64,000 bases of DNA. Source: Actinoplanes sandaracinus (GTDB taxonomy: Bacteria > Actinomycetota > Actinomycetes > Mycobacteriales > Micromonosporaceae). Below the pieces are notes generated by a model. That model did not search any database, was not told where the DNA came from, and was given only the letters and a program-made list of their open reading frames with translations. Positions 1 to 8,468 of the stretch are shown here, piece by piece; within the stretch, counting starts at the first letter, position 1, and each line of letters opens with the position of its first letter. A program made the translations under genes and the position numbers. Where the stretch lies: NCBI RefSeq assembly GCF_030009775.1, contig NZ_JASCTH010000013.1:184120-248119 (forward strand), given 5' to 3'.

Positions 1-56
1 CCCCCGACCCCCCCCCGGGCCCCCGCCCCCCCCCCCCCCCCCCCCCCCGCGGGGGC
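1..56. repeat. C-rich low-complexity stretch
   Basis: Almost every base is C, with a longest uninterrupted run of more than 20 C and a short G-run at the right edge. It lies upstream of the first gene, with a normal mixed sequence starting around base 57. It could be a genuine i-motif or G-quadruplex-forming tract, but a run this long in a high-GC genome may equally be a sequencing or assembly edge artefact. No coding signal is visible. Confidence 0.7.
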
Positions 57-136
57 GTGCCGGTCGCCGGCTGTTTTCCTCAGTCCTGCCCCGCCCCGGC
101 CGATTCAGCCAGGGGCCGGCAGAACGGGAGAATGGC

Positions 137-1972
137 ATGTCCACAGCGGTGCGCGCCCCGCTGTGGCGCGATCCGGTGCTGGTCGCGCTCACCGTGGCCG
201 CGGTTCTCGTGCTCGGCGCGTTCCTGCTCGACGTGGGCACGCCCCGGGCCCAACTGGTGGCCTGCTGGTCGATCGCGCCGGTGCTGGACCTCCTCCAATT
301 CTGGCTGTCGCGCCGGGCGTGGCGCACTCTCACGCTCCCGCCGTACGCGCGCCGTTTCTGGCAGGCGGTGAGTGCGGCCGGCCTGTTGTTCTTCGCGGGC
401 GACACGGCGCAACTCGTGACGGTGCTCGCCGACCCGGCCCTCGACCGGCTCATCTTCCACCCGGCGCAGTCGGCCGGTGTGATGATCGGTGTGCTGGTCT
501 GCTGTGTCGCCGCGCTGCTGCCACGGAGCCCCGCGAACTGGTCGCGCCGGGAGCGGATCCGCCTTCTGCTGGACACCGCGATCGTGGGCACCGCATCGGC
601 CGTGGTGGCGTGGTGCCTGATGACCCGGCCGGGAATGGCCGGAGCGGGCGCCGGCGCCTACGTCGTCGCGCTGTTCAGCTGTGGGCTCATGCTCTGCGCC
701 GTGTACGTCGCTCTGCGGTCCGGCCTCGGAGTCGCTCCGCTGAGCGGGACGGCCGCGGTGCCGGTGGTGGCTTCGACGCTCATGCTGGCGGCCGCGAACA
801 TCCTGCTGCCCAGTGGCAGCGCCGGCGACAGCGGCACGCAACTGGCGATGGTGATCGCGCCCTGCTTCGTGCTGCTCGCCGCGCCACGCATCCAAATCCT
901 CGACGGGCCGCGCGGGCTGGACGGGCGTCGCTGGTGGTCGGCACGGCGTGGGCACCACGTGCTGCCCTACGGCGGGACCGTGGTGTGCGCGGCCACCCTG
1001 GTGATCGTGCTGGCGACGCAGGGGCTGGGGCTGTCCGCCTGGGGCGCCCTGGCGGGGCTTCTGGTCAACGTCGGCATGGTGATCGGGCGCCAGCTTCTCG
1101 CGCTGGCCGAGAACAACGATCTGCTGGTCGGCATCCGCAATCGCGAACAGCGGCTCAGCTCGCTGCTGAAGCACTCCTCCGAGATCATCTCGATCGCCAC
1201 CCGGGACGGCGTGTTCACCTATGTCAGCCCGGCGGTCGAGCCGGTGCTCGGCTTCCCGGTGGAGACGGTGCTGGGTTACTGTGCGCTCGACATCCTGCAC
1301 CACGACGACCGTGCCCGGCTCGCCGGTGACCTAGCCGTGCTGTACTCGACCCCCGGCGCCGAGCTGACCTACCAGGGGCGCTACCGGCACGCCGACGGAT
1401 CATGGCGCTGGCTGGAGGTGGTGGGCGTGAACCTGACCCACGAGCCGGGTATCGACGGCGTGGTCTGCAATTCGCGGGACGTCACCGAGTCCCGGGAACT
1501 GCACGAGCGGCTGCGGTACCAGGCCGGGCACGACGAGCTGACCGGGCTGGCCAACCGGCGTCAGTTCACCGCCGCGATCTCGGCACGCGCCGGCGACGCC
1601 ACGGTGCTGCTGATCGACCTCAACGGCTTCAAACAGATCAACGACACGTACGGGCACGCCACCGGCGACGCGGTCCTGCGTCACGTGGCCGGCCTGCTGC
1701 GTGACTGCGCCGGGCCGGACGACGTGCCGGCCCGGCTGGGCGGTGACGAGTTCGCCGTGCTGGCCGGTGGTGACCGGGCCGAGGCGGAGCGGATCGCCGC
1801 CCGGTTGCGCGACGCCCTGGCCGTGCCGGCCGACCTCGCCGGCCGCAGACTGCGGGTGGGCGCGAGCATCGGCCTGGCCACCGACTCGACGGCCGACCCG
1901 GACCATCTGCTCAACGCCGCCGACCTGCGGATGTACGAGGAGAAACAACATAGCCGGGCGTACGTGTCATGA
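137..1972 (+). CDS. Membrane PAS-GGDEF diguanylate cyclase
   Basis: A 611-residue protein likely to make cyclic di-GMP from two GTP at the membrane. Residues 1-325 hold about nine hydrophobic segments forming an unassigned membrane sensor module; residues about 338-455 are a PAS domain; residues about 465-608 are a GGDEF domain with an intact GGDEF active-site loop in the context RLGGDEFAVL. No EAL domain is present. The ATG at 137 is preceded by GGGAG six bases upstream, which decides the start. Its stop overlaps the start of the next c-di-GMP gene (ATGA), so the two are probably translationally coupled. The ligand sensed by the membrane and PAS parts cannot be told from sequence. Confidence 0.9.
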   Translation: MSTAVRAPLWRDPVLVALTVAAVLVLGAFLLDVGTPRAQLVACWSIAPVLDLLQFWLSRRAWRTLTLPPYARRFWQAVSAAGLLFFAGDTAQLVTVLADPALDRLIFHPAQSAGVMIGVLVCCVAALLPRSPANWSRRERIRLLLDTAIVGTASAVVAWCLMTRPGMAGAGAGAYVVALFSCGLMLCAVYVALRSGLGVAPLSGTAAVPVVASTLMLAAANILLPSGSAGDSGTQLAMVIAPCFVLLAAPRIQILDGPRGLDGRRWWSARRGHHVLPYGGTVVCAATLVIVLATQGLGLSAWGALAGLLVNVGMVIGRQLLALAENNDLLVGIRNREQRLSSLLKHSSEIISIATRDGVFTYVSPAVEPVLGFPVETVLGYCALDILHHDDRARLAGDLAVLYSTPGAELTYQGRYRHADGSWRWLEVVGVNLTHEPGIDGVVCNSRDVTESRELHERLRYQAGHDELTGLANRRQFTAAISARAGDATVLLIDLNGFKQINDTYGHATGDAVLRHVAGLLRDCAGPDDVPARLGGDEFAVLAGGDRAEAERIAARLRDALAVPADLAGRRLRVGASIGLATDSTADPDHLLNAADLRMYEEKQHSRAYVS

Positions 1973-4254
1973 GGCGCTACACGTATGCCACGGCGGTGAT
2001 CTGCCTGCTCGGCATCCTCTGGTATCTGGCCTGGGTCACCGTCTCCCCGGGCACGGTCGCGATCGGTTACCTGTTCATGCCGCTGTCCATGGGGACGGCC
2101 GGGCTCGCGGTGCACGCGTTGCGCCGGGCCGTCGCGCTGGAGCCGGCCGGCCGGCGGTTCTGGCTGCTGCTGGAGATCTGCTGCTATCTGTTCACGGCCG
2201 GGTTCGGCCTGCTGGCGGTGGACGCGTTCCGGGCCGCCCCGGAGCTGACGGCGATGCCCCCGGCCGGCGCCGCGCTGATCGGCGGCGGGGTGCTGGTCGC
2301 CATGTGGGGCGTGGCGCAGGTGCCGCTCGGTGTGACCACCTGGTACGAGCGTGGCAAGCAGTGGCTGGACCGGACCATCGCGTTCCTCGGCTGCACCACG
2401 GTGCTGTGGCACTTCGGCATCTCGCCGATGATCTGGGCGGCCGATCCGTGGAGCACGTCGGCGTTGACGATCCTGCTGCTGGCGTGCCTGTTCGCGGCGG
2501 GTTCGATCACGAAGGTGTCGTACATCGCCGGTGGCCCGGTGGACCGGACCGCGATGCGCCTGGTGGCCTCCACCGGCATCGCCGCGGCGTTGGTGGCGCT
2601 GCTCGCGGTCCTCGGTGGCTACCACGGCATCCTGCCCGGCCAGGCGGTGATCATGCCGGTCAGCGGGCTGCTGGTCACGTCCGCCGTCCGCCGTCAGCAC
2701 GCCGCGGTGGCCGCTGCCGGCCCGCGGCGTGGCGGCAACATCTGGCTGCCCTACCTGGCCGTGCTGGCTGTCGACGTGCCGGTCGTGGACGTGCTGGTCC
2801 GCACCTGGTTCTGGTCGCCGGGAGTCTGGGAGGGCAGGCTCGTGGTGTCGTCGGCGGTCGCGGTCACCGTCCTGGTGGCGCTGCGCCAGTACGTGGTGTA
2901 CCGGGAGAACACCCGGCTGCTGCGTGAGCGGCGGGAGTCGGAGGCCCGGCTGCGGCACGAGACCACCCACGATCCGCTCACCGGGCTCGCCAACCGCGCG
3001 CTGTTCCGGCACCGGATCGACGAGGCCCTGGCCGCCGGTCCGGCCGCGGTGCTGCTGGCCGACCTGGACGAGTTCAAGACGGTCAATGACTCGCTCGGCC
3101 ACGACGCCGGGGACGGCCTGCTGGTCGCGTTCGCGCGGGTGCTGCAGGACGCGGCGGGGCCGGACGCGGAGGTGGCCCGGCTGGCCGGGGACGAGTTCGC
3201 GGTGCTGCTGCCGGGCGATCGTACGGGCGAGGCGGTGGTCTCGGCGGTGGCCGCCGCGACCGCCGTGCCGATCAGCGAGCAGCGGCTGCTAGTCCGGTTC
3301 AGCGCGGGCCTGGCCACCGTGCCGCCCGGCACGCCCGCCAGTGACCTGCTGCGCCGGGCCGACGCCGCCCTCTACGCCGCCAAGGAGCGTGGCCGTGCCA
3401 ACTGGGTGCACTACGCCGACGGGATGGAACGTCCGGCGTCGGCGCACGTCCGGCTCGGCGGCGACCTGCGCCGGGCCCTGGACAACGGCGAGTTCCGGCT
3501 GTTCTACCAGCCGATCGTGGCGCTCGCCGGCGGCCGGATCGTCGGGGTGGAGGCGCTGGTCCGGTGGGAGGACCCGGAACGCGGCCTGGTGTCGCCGGCG
3601 GAGTTCATCCCGGCCGCCGAGCGGACCGGCCTGATCGTGCCGCTGGGCCGGTGGGTGCTGCGCGAGACCTGCCGGCAGGCGGCCGCCTGGCTCGCCGAGT
3701 TCGGCCCGGACGTGCTGGAGAAGGCGGCGCCGAACGTGTCGGTGCGGCAGTTGCACGACCCCGACTTCGTGGCCGACGTGGCCGCCGCCCTCGCCGATCA
3801 CGGTCTGCCCCCGGCCCGCCTCGTTCTGGAGCTCACCGAGTCGGCGGTGCTCCGCGGCCACCAGGTCTCCGAGGTCCTGCACGAACTGCACGCCATGGGG
3901 GTGCGGCTGGCGCTGGACGACTTCGGTACCGGCGAGTCGTCGCTGAGCCTGCTGCGCGCCTTCCCGGCGGCCATCGTCAAGCTGGACAAGTCGTTCGTCG
4001 ACGGCATCGAGCTCGACGATCCGGGCACTCCGGCGGCCGATGCCCGGCAGGCCGTGGCCCGCGCGGTGGTGCAGCTCGCCGACGCGCTCGGGCTGGACAC
4101 GGTCGCGGAGGGCATCGAGAACCAGGAGCAGGCCGACCGGCTGCTCCGGCTCGGGTACACCGTCGGCCAGGGATACCACCTCGGCCGGCCGATGCCGGCG
4201 GAGAAGCTCACCGAGATCTTCGCGGCCCGGCAGCGGGTGGCCGCCGCCGCCTGA
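1969..4254 (+). CDS. Membrane GGDEF-EAL protein (c-di-GMP turnover)
   Basis: A 761-residue protein with about eight or nine N-terminal membrane helices (1-310), a GGDEF domain (about 335-490) and an EAL phosphodiesterase domain (about 500-755). The EAL motif is intact (GVEALVRWEDP), as is the DDFGTG loop, so hydrolysis of c-di-GMP is likely. The cyclase loop reads AGDEF instead of GGDEF, a change seen in some active and some inactive cyclases. The ATG overlaps the stop of the preceding cyclase by four bases. The pair probably sets opposing activities on the same membrane patch; whether this protein is bifunctional or a GTP-sensing phosphodiesterase is open. Confidence 0.9.
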   Translation: MRRYTYATAVICLLGILWYLAWVTVSPGTVAIGYLFMPLSMGTAGLAVHALRRAVALEPAGRRFWLLLEICCYLFTAGFGLLAVDAFRAAPELTAMPPAGAALIGGGVLVAMWGVAQVPLGVTTWYERGKQWLDRTIAFLGCTTVLWHFGISPMIWAADPWSTSALTILLLACLFAAGSITKVSYIAGGPVDRTAMRLVASTGIAAALVALLAVLGGYHGILPGQAVIMPVSGLLVTSAVRRQHAAVAAAGPRRGGNIWLPYLAVLAVDVPVVDVLVRTWFWSPGVWEGRLVVSSAVAVTVLVALRQYVVYRENTRLLRERRESEARLRHETTHDPLTGLANRALFRHRIDEALAAGPAAVLLADLDEFKTVNDSLGHDAGDGLLVAFARVLQDAAGPDAEVARLAGDEFAVLLPGDRTGEAVVSAVAAATAVPISEQRLLVRFSAGLATVPPGTPASDLLRRADAALYAAKERGRANWVHYADGMERPASAHVRLGGDLRRALDNGEFRLFYQPIVALAGGRIVGVEALVRWEDPERGLVSPAEFIPAAERTGLIVPLGRWVLRETCRQAAAWLAEFGPDVLEKAAPNVSVRQLHDPDFVADVAAALADHGLPPARLVLELTESAVLRGHQVSEVLHELHAMGVRLALDDFGTGESSLSLLRAFPAAIVKLDKSFVDGIELDDPGTPAADARQAVARAVVQLADALGLDTVAEGIENQEQADRLLRLGYTVGQGYHLGRPMPAEKLTEIFAARQRVAAAA

Positions 4255-4274
4255 GAGCCCGATATCGTACGGCG

Positions 4275-4784
4275 ATGAGCTTGGCGGACGACGGCACCTC
4301 CACCGCCCGGTCGCTGGGGGAGTGGCTGGAGAGCCTCACCTTCGCCGACCTTCCGGAGGGCGAGGCGACCGCGCGGATCGTCGACGCGATCGCGAAATGG
4401 GCCGACTGGCAGAGCTGGCGGGTCTACCGGCGGGCGCCGAGCGTCTTCCCGCTGCCCCCGCCGTTGCGCGGCAACTCGGTGCTCGACGTGGCGTGTGCCC
4501 GGCCCGGCGGCTCGCCGATCGCGATCGAGGTCGACCGCAAGGACCGGCAGCGCACGGTCGACAAGCTGCTCGCCGAGGCCGCCGCCGGCCGGGTGGCGAT
4601 CTGGGTCCGCTGGGGCGCCGGCCCGTTCCCGCCGCCGCCGCTGCCGGTGCATCTCGTGGTCGTCGAGGCCGCCCGCCGGTCCGGTCGATGGCATACGGTG
4701 TCGGCGCGGCCCGCACCTCGCCACTCCGGGGCCGCCCCTGGATCCGCCACCGTCCACGCCGAGGAGCTGCCGTGGGAAACGTGA
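4275..4784 (+). CDS. Small unknown protein with PD-(D/E)XK-like signature
   Basis: A 169-residue soluble protein I do not recognise by family. It starts at an ATG 20 bases after the EAL gene, so it may be co-transcribed. The middle holds an acidic residue in LDVACARPG followed by a strand reading IAIEVDRKDRQRTVDKL. The spacing of Asp, Glu-x-Asp and Lys resembles the PD-(D/E)XK nuclease-fold core, then an alternating helix and strand (VAIWVRWG). This is a pattern-level hint, not an identification. The end overlaps the start of the next gene by 13 bases. Confidence 0.7.
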   Translation: MSLADDGTSTARSLGEWLESLTFADLPEGEATARIVDAIAKWADWQSWRVYRRAPSVFPLPPPLRGNSVLDVACARPGGSPIAIEVDRKDRQRTVDKLLAEAAAGRVAIWVRWGAGPFPPPPLPVHLVVVEAARRSGRWHTVSARPAPRHSGAAPGSATVHAEELPWET

Positions 4785-5644
4785 CCGAGAGCCCGTACCG
4801 CCTGGCCTGGCGGGTCACCGAGCCGTTGCACGCGATGGTCTATTTCGTGCCCGAGGCCTCGGAGCGGTACGCGACGTTCGGCCTCGACCCGATGGACGGC
4901 TACTTCGCGTCCCGCGGCGCCGCGTTCGGCCCGGTGGGACCGGAGATCGTGACCGCGACGTTCTACAACTTCAACCCGGCCCGGGTGGCCCGTGCGCTGC
5001 CGTCGGCCTGGGCGAAGGCCACCCCGGAGCAGCTCGTCGCGGCCCGGCTGGAGGCCGCTGACGCCGCCCTGACCCGGGGGCTGGGGGCGGAGGTGGTGAA
5101 CGGTCCCGAGGTGGCCGAGGCGGCGGAGCTGGCCCGTGCGGCGGCGGAGGTCGCCGCGACGCTGCCCCACGGCCGGCCGTTGTTCGCCGCGCACGCCGCG
5201 CTGCCCTGGCCGGAGCGGCCGCATCTGGTGCTTTTCCACGCGCAGATGCTGCTGCGCGAGTTCCGTGGCGACGGGCATGTGGCGGCGCTGCTGGCCCACG
5301 GGGTCAGCGGCCTCGACGCGATCGTCATGCACGTGGCCAGCGGCGAGATGGACGGCCGTTTCCTGCGCGGCACCCGGGGCTGGAGCCGCGACCAGTGGGC
5401 GGAGGCGGAGGGCGACCTGCGCCGCAGCGGGCTGCTGGGCGACGAGGGTCTGACCGAGGCCGGGGTCGCGTTGCGGGCCCGGATCGAGGAGCGCACCGAC
5501 GCGGTCTCCGAGGTCGCCTATCGCCGGGCGCTCGGCGAGGAGGGCTCCCTGCGGCTGGCCGCGCTGACCCGTCCGCTGAGCCGGATCGTGGTGAAAGGTG
5601 GCCTGCTCAACCCGGCCAACCTGGTTGAGCCGAAACCGCGGTGA
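4772..5644 (+). CDS. SCO6745-family protein (helix-turn-helix type)
   Basis: A 290-residue protein whose opening (YRLAWRVTEPLHAMVYF) and later WSRDQWAEAEGDLRRSGLL segment match the actinobacterial SCO6745-like family, which is thought to contain a winged-helix-like C-terminal part. The function of the family is not established. I chose the GTG at 4772 because GAGGAG lies five bases upstream; a second GTG at 4781 would give a GTGA overlap with the preceding stop. The overlap with the upstream gene suggests coupled translation. Confidence 0.75.
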   Translation: MGNVTESPYRLAWRVTEPLHAMVYFVPEASERYATFGLDPMDGYFASRGAAFGPVGPEIVTATFYNFNPARVARALPSAWAKATPEQLVAARLEAADAALTRGLGAEVVNGPEVAEAAELARAAAEVAATLPHGRPLFAAHAALPWPERPHLVLFHAQMLLREFRGDGHVAALLAHGVSGLDAIVMHVASGEMDGRFLRGTRGWSRDQWAEAEGDLRRSGLLGDEGLTEAGVALRARIEERTDAVSEVAYRRALGEEGSLRLAALTRPLSRIVVKGGLLNPANLVEPKPR

Positions 5645-5705
5645 GAGTTGCCACCCATTCCTCTCCGCCGAAACATTGGCCGGAGGGTAATCGGTAGGTC
5701 ACGCT

Positions 5706-6488
5706 ATGTACGTGACACAAAATCAGCGGAGACACCCGGCGTCGTGGTGGGCGCAGTTCGAAGAGGCCTCCGAGCGGTTCGACGCCGCTTACCTGACCGA
5801 AGGGTTGGGTGACCTGATCAATCCGAAGATCGCCGCACCGCTGCTGCGACGGGAGGCGGAGATCGCCACCGACCTCGCGGTGCGGCATCTCAACAAGCCG
5901 CAGAGCGACGAGCTGGCCCAGCGTGCCGGCGAATCGGTCGACCGGCTGCTCGCCACGGTGGAGCGGCTGGAGGAGCGCTCCGGTGAGCTGCTCTCGCTTG
6001 TCGAGGCGCACGCGATCTGTCACCTGTTGGCGGGCCGTTTCGGTGAGGCCGCCCACGCGGCGGAGGAGTTCCTCAAGACCCAGCAGATCCTGCGGGTCTT
6101 CGTCGGCGCGATGCGGATGGAGCGGTTCGACGCCGATCTGGCGGTCAAGATGCTGGCGGCCGGGCACGAGCCGTCCGCGGCCATGCACTCCGGCATGGTG
6201 GTGGGCAAGTACAGCTGGTGGCCCAGCTGGCTCGTCAAGATCGTCACGGAGCGGGCGCTGGCCGGCCAGCTCGACGAGGAGACCGTCGGCGCCTTGGACA
6301 AGTGCGCCTACGCGGAGCTGAGCCCGGCCCAGTCGCGCATCGCGCGCCGCCTGCTCGCCGGGGAGGACGCGCTGATCGACGTCTCCGCCGTCCGCCTGGA
6401 GGGGATGGGCGAGAAGGACGCGGCGGAGAAACTGCGCCGGGGCGACCTGACAGCGGTCGCCCTGGCGGCTCGTCTCATCCCGGTCTGA
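5706..6488 (+). CDS. Unknown helical protein
   Basis: A 260-residue protein with no family I recognise. It is predicted mostly alpha-helical and rich in Glu, Ala, Leu and Arg, without signal peptide or membrane segment. A Trp-rich stretch (KYSWWPSWLVKIV) sits near residue 170. Codon use matches the neighbours and the reading frame is clean, so it is a real gene. It ends just before a strong hairpin shared with the convergent ABC transporter operon. Confidence 0.8.
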   Translation: MYVTQNQRRHPASWWAQFEEASERFDAAYLTEGLGDLINPKIAAPLLRREAEIATDLAVRHLNKPQSDELAQRAGESVDRLLATVERLEERSGELLSLVEAHAICHLLAGRFGEAAHAAEEFLKTQQILRVFVGAMRMERFDADLAVKMLAAGHEPSAAMHSGMVVGKYSWWPSWLVKIVTERALAGQLDEETVGALDKCAYAELSPAQSRIARRLLAGEDALIDVSAVRLEGMGEKDAAEKLRRGDLTAVALAARLIPV

Positions 6489-6510
6489 GGCACGGTCCCG
6501 GCACGAGCAC

Positions 6511-6551
6511 GAGCGGGTGGGCCCCGGCCGGCAGCCGGGGCCCACCCGCTC
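6511..6551. terminator. Bidirectional hairpin terminator
   Basis: A perfect 17-bp stem (6511-6527 with 6535-6551) around a 7-base loop. It lies between two convergent genes, 23 bases after one stop and 6 before the other, so it probably ends transcription from both sides. There is no T-tract, as is usual in such GC-rich genomes. Confidence 0.8.
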
Positions 6552-6557
6552 GCCGGC

Positions 6558-7688
6558 TTACGAGCCGCCCTCGGCGAGGGTCACCGTGACGGGCCGGAAC
6601 GCCGTCCCCGTCACGTCGACGCCGGCGGCCCGGGCCTGGGCGATCGCCTGGTTGATGTAGTCGTTCGTGTAGGCCAGGCCCTCCGGGGCCTTCGTCAGCA
6701 CGGTGTCGCCGGTCTGGTTCTTCGTGGTCATCGAGATGTCCACGGTCTGCTTCCAGGCCGCCTCGTCGATCACGCCGATCCCGGCGCCGGCGGCCGGCCA
6801 GATCAGCTTGTTGACCTCGTTCATCTGCCACAGCTGGTGGCTCCTGCCGAGCTTGGAGCCGCTCGCGACGACCAGGTCACGGCACTTCTCCGCGTTGTCT
6901 CGGCAGAACGCCCAGCCCTTGATCGTGGCCGTCAGGAACTTCACGGTCTGCTGCTGGTAGGCCGGGTCGCCGAGCTTCTCGGTGTTCGCCCACACCGCGT
7001 CCTGGAGCATCGACGACCCCTCGGTCTTCCAGTCGATGACCGCGAAGTCGTCGGCGGTGTAGAGCTGCCCGGTCGCCGGGTTCTTCGCCTCCAGAAGCTG
7101 GGCGTACTCGTTGTAGCTCATCGCCTGGGCGGCGTCGATCTCCCGCTTCAGCAGCGCCTGCATGTCGAACTGCTGCTGCACCAGGGTCACGTCCTTGCCC
7201 GGGTCGATGCCGGCCTTCGTCATGCCGGCGAACAGCTCGTACTCGTTGCCGAAGCCCCAGTTGCCGACCTTCTTGCCGGCCAGGTCGGCGGCCTTCGTGA
7301 TGCCGCTGTCCTTCCACGCGACCTGGTAGGTGCCGGAGCGGGCGAAGATCTGCCCGACGTCGGTGATGCCGGCGCCCTGCTCACGGGAGGCGAGGGCCTT
7401 CGGCACCCAAGCGATCGCGTAGTCGGCTCTGCCCTGGGCGAGAGCCGTCTGCGGGACGATGTCCACGCCGCCTTCCAGCAGGCTGACGTCGAGGCCCTGT
7501 TCGGAGTAGTAGCCCTGGTCGCGAGCCGCCATGTAGCCGGCGAACTGGGCCTGGTAGACCCACTGGAGCTGCACCTTGACCGGCGTGAGCGCGCCGCCGG
7601 CGCCGGGCGCCGGGGTGGTGGGTGTATCCGCGGTGCCACAAGCCGTCAGAGCGAGAACGGAGGCGAGAAGAATGCGGGAGATCTTCAA
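6558..7688 (-). CDS. NMT1/THI5-type ABC substrate-binding lipoprotein
   Basis: A 376-residue periplasmic-type binding protein, lipid-anchored at Cys17 of the lipobox LTAC. The KVQLQWVYQAQFAGYMAARD opening and the DIVPQTALAQGRADYAI segment are typical of the NMT1/THI5-like family that binds thiamine-pyrimidine precursors, riboflavin, nitrate, sulfonates or related small molecules. It is the last gene of a seven-gene operon with pyrimidine or hydantoin ring-opening enzymes, so the ligand is probably a pyrimidine or related heterocycle (inference from context). The start is TTG at 7688, preceded by AGGGG about nine bases upstream, and lies 15 bases after the permease stop. Confidence 0.88.
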   Translation of the reverse strand: MKISRILLASVLALTACGTADTPTTPAPGAGGALTPVKVQLQWVYQAQFAGYMAARDQGYYSEQGLDVSLLEGGVDIVPQTALAQGRADYAIAWVPKALASREQGAGITDVGQIFARSGTYQVAWKDSGITKAADLAGKKVGNWGFGNEYELFAGMTKAGIDPGKDVTLVQQQFDMQALLKREIDAAQAMSYNEYAQLLEAKNPATGQLYTADDFAVIDWKTEGSSMLQDAVWANTEKLGDPAYQQQTVKFLTATIKGWAFCRDNAEKCRDLVVASGSKLGRSHQLWQMNEVNKLIWPAAGAGIGVIDEAAWKQTVDISMTTKNQTGDTVLTKAPEGLAYTNDYINQAIAQARAAGVDVTGTAFRPVTVTLAEGGS

Positions 7689-7703
7689 GGCGCGAACCCC
7701 TAA

Positions 7704-8468
7704 CTAGCCGATCAAACGTTGTTTCCAGGGCATGGCCACGCGTTCGAGCAGGAGCGTGACCAGGTAGAAGGTGAGCCCGAGCAGGCAGGCCCCGGCCACG
7801 AAGGCCCAGGCGCGGGAGTAGGCGGTGAACGCCGCGGCGGAGGTGATCCGCGCGCCGAGCCCGTCCTGCAGGCCGCCGAAGTACTCGGCGACGACCGCGG
7901 CGATCACGGCCAGCGAGGACGCCTGCCGCAGGCCGGTGAAGAGGTGCGGAAGGGCGCCGGGCAGCCGCACCTTGGCCGCGAACGTCCAGCCCGAGGCGGC
8001 GTACGTGCGCATCAGCTCCTGATGGACCGGGTCCACCTCGCGCAGGCCGCGCAGCAGGTTGAGGAACACCGGGAAGAACACCACGATGCCGGTGACCAGG
8101 CGGCGCGGGACGCTGCTGGTCGACTCGAACATGTTGTTCAGGATCGGGGCGAGCGCGATGATCGGCAGCGCGTTGATCAGCGCCGCGAGCGGGACGGCCA
8201 CCTCGCCGAGGAACCGGAACCGGCTCGCGGCCAGCGCGGCGAACACCGCCAGCAGGGTGCCGCCGATCAGGCCTGCCAGGGCGTTGGCGCCGCTGGCCAG
8301 GGCCGCGTTCCCGATGTTCCGCCACTGCTCGGCGATCTGTGCCCCGATGGCCGACGGCGCCGGCAGGATGAACGGCGCGACCCGGCCGAGCGTCACGAAG
8401 ACCTCCCACAGGCCCAGGGCGAGAAAACCGAAGATCAACGGAGGCAGAGCGCGTTTCGTCGTACGCAT
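7704..8468 (-). CDS. ABC transporter permease
   Basis: A 254-residue inner-membrane permease of the BPD_transp_1 (nitrate/taurine/pyrimidine) type with about six helices and the EAA loop near LMRTYAASGWTFAAKVRLPGA. It is one of two permeases in the operon and probably forms a heterodimer with the product of 9309-10151. The ATG at 8468 overlaps the stop of the ATPase gene by one base; a GTG one codon earlier is also possible. The substrate is inferred only from the neighbouring catabolic genes. Confidence 0.88.
   Translation of the reverse strand: MRTTKRALPPLIFGFLALGLWEVFVTLGRVAPFILPAPSAIGAQIAEQWRNIGNAALASGANALAGLIGGTLLAVFAALAASRFRFLGEVAVPLAALINALPIIALAPILNNMFESTSSVPRRLVTGIVVFFPVFLNLLRGLREVDPVHQELMRTYAASGWTFAAKVRLPGALPHLFTGLRQASSLAVIAAVVAEYFGGLQDGLGARITSAAAFTAYSRAWAFVAGACLLGLTFYLVTLLLERVAMPWKQRLIG

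Noticed and set aside
80..1303. Long minus-strand frame opposite the PAS-GGDEF gene
   Set aside because: It is the antisense shadow of a well-supported gene in high-GC DNA and encodes Arg/His-rich sequence with no family features.
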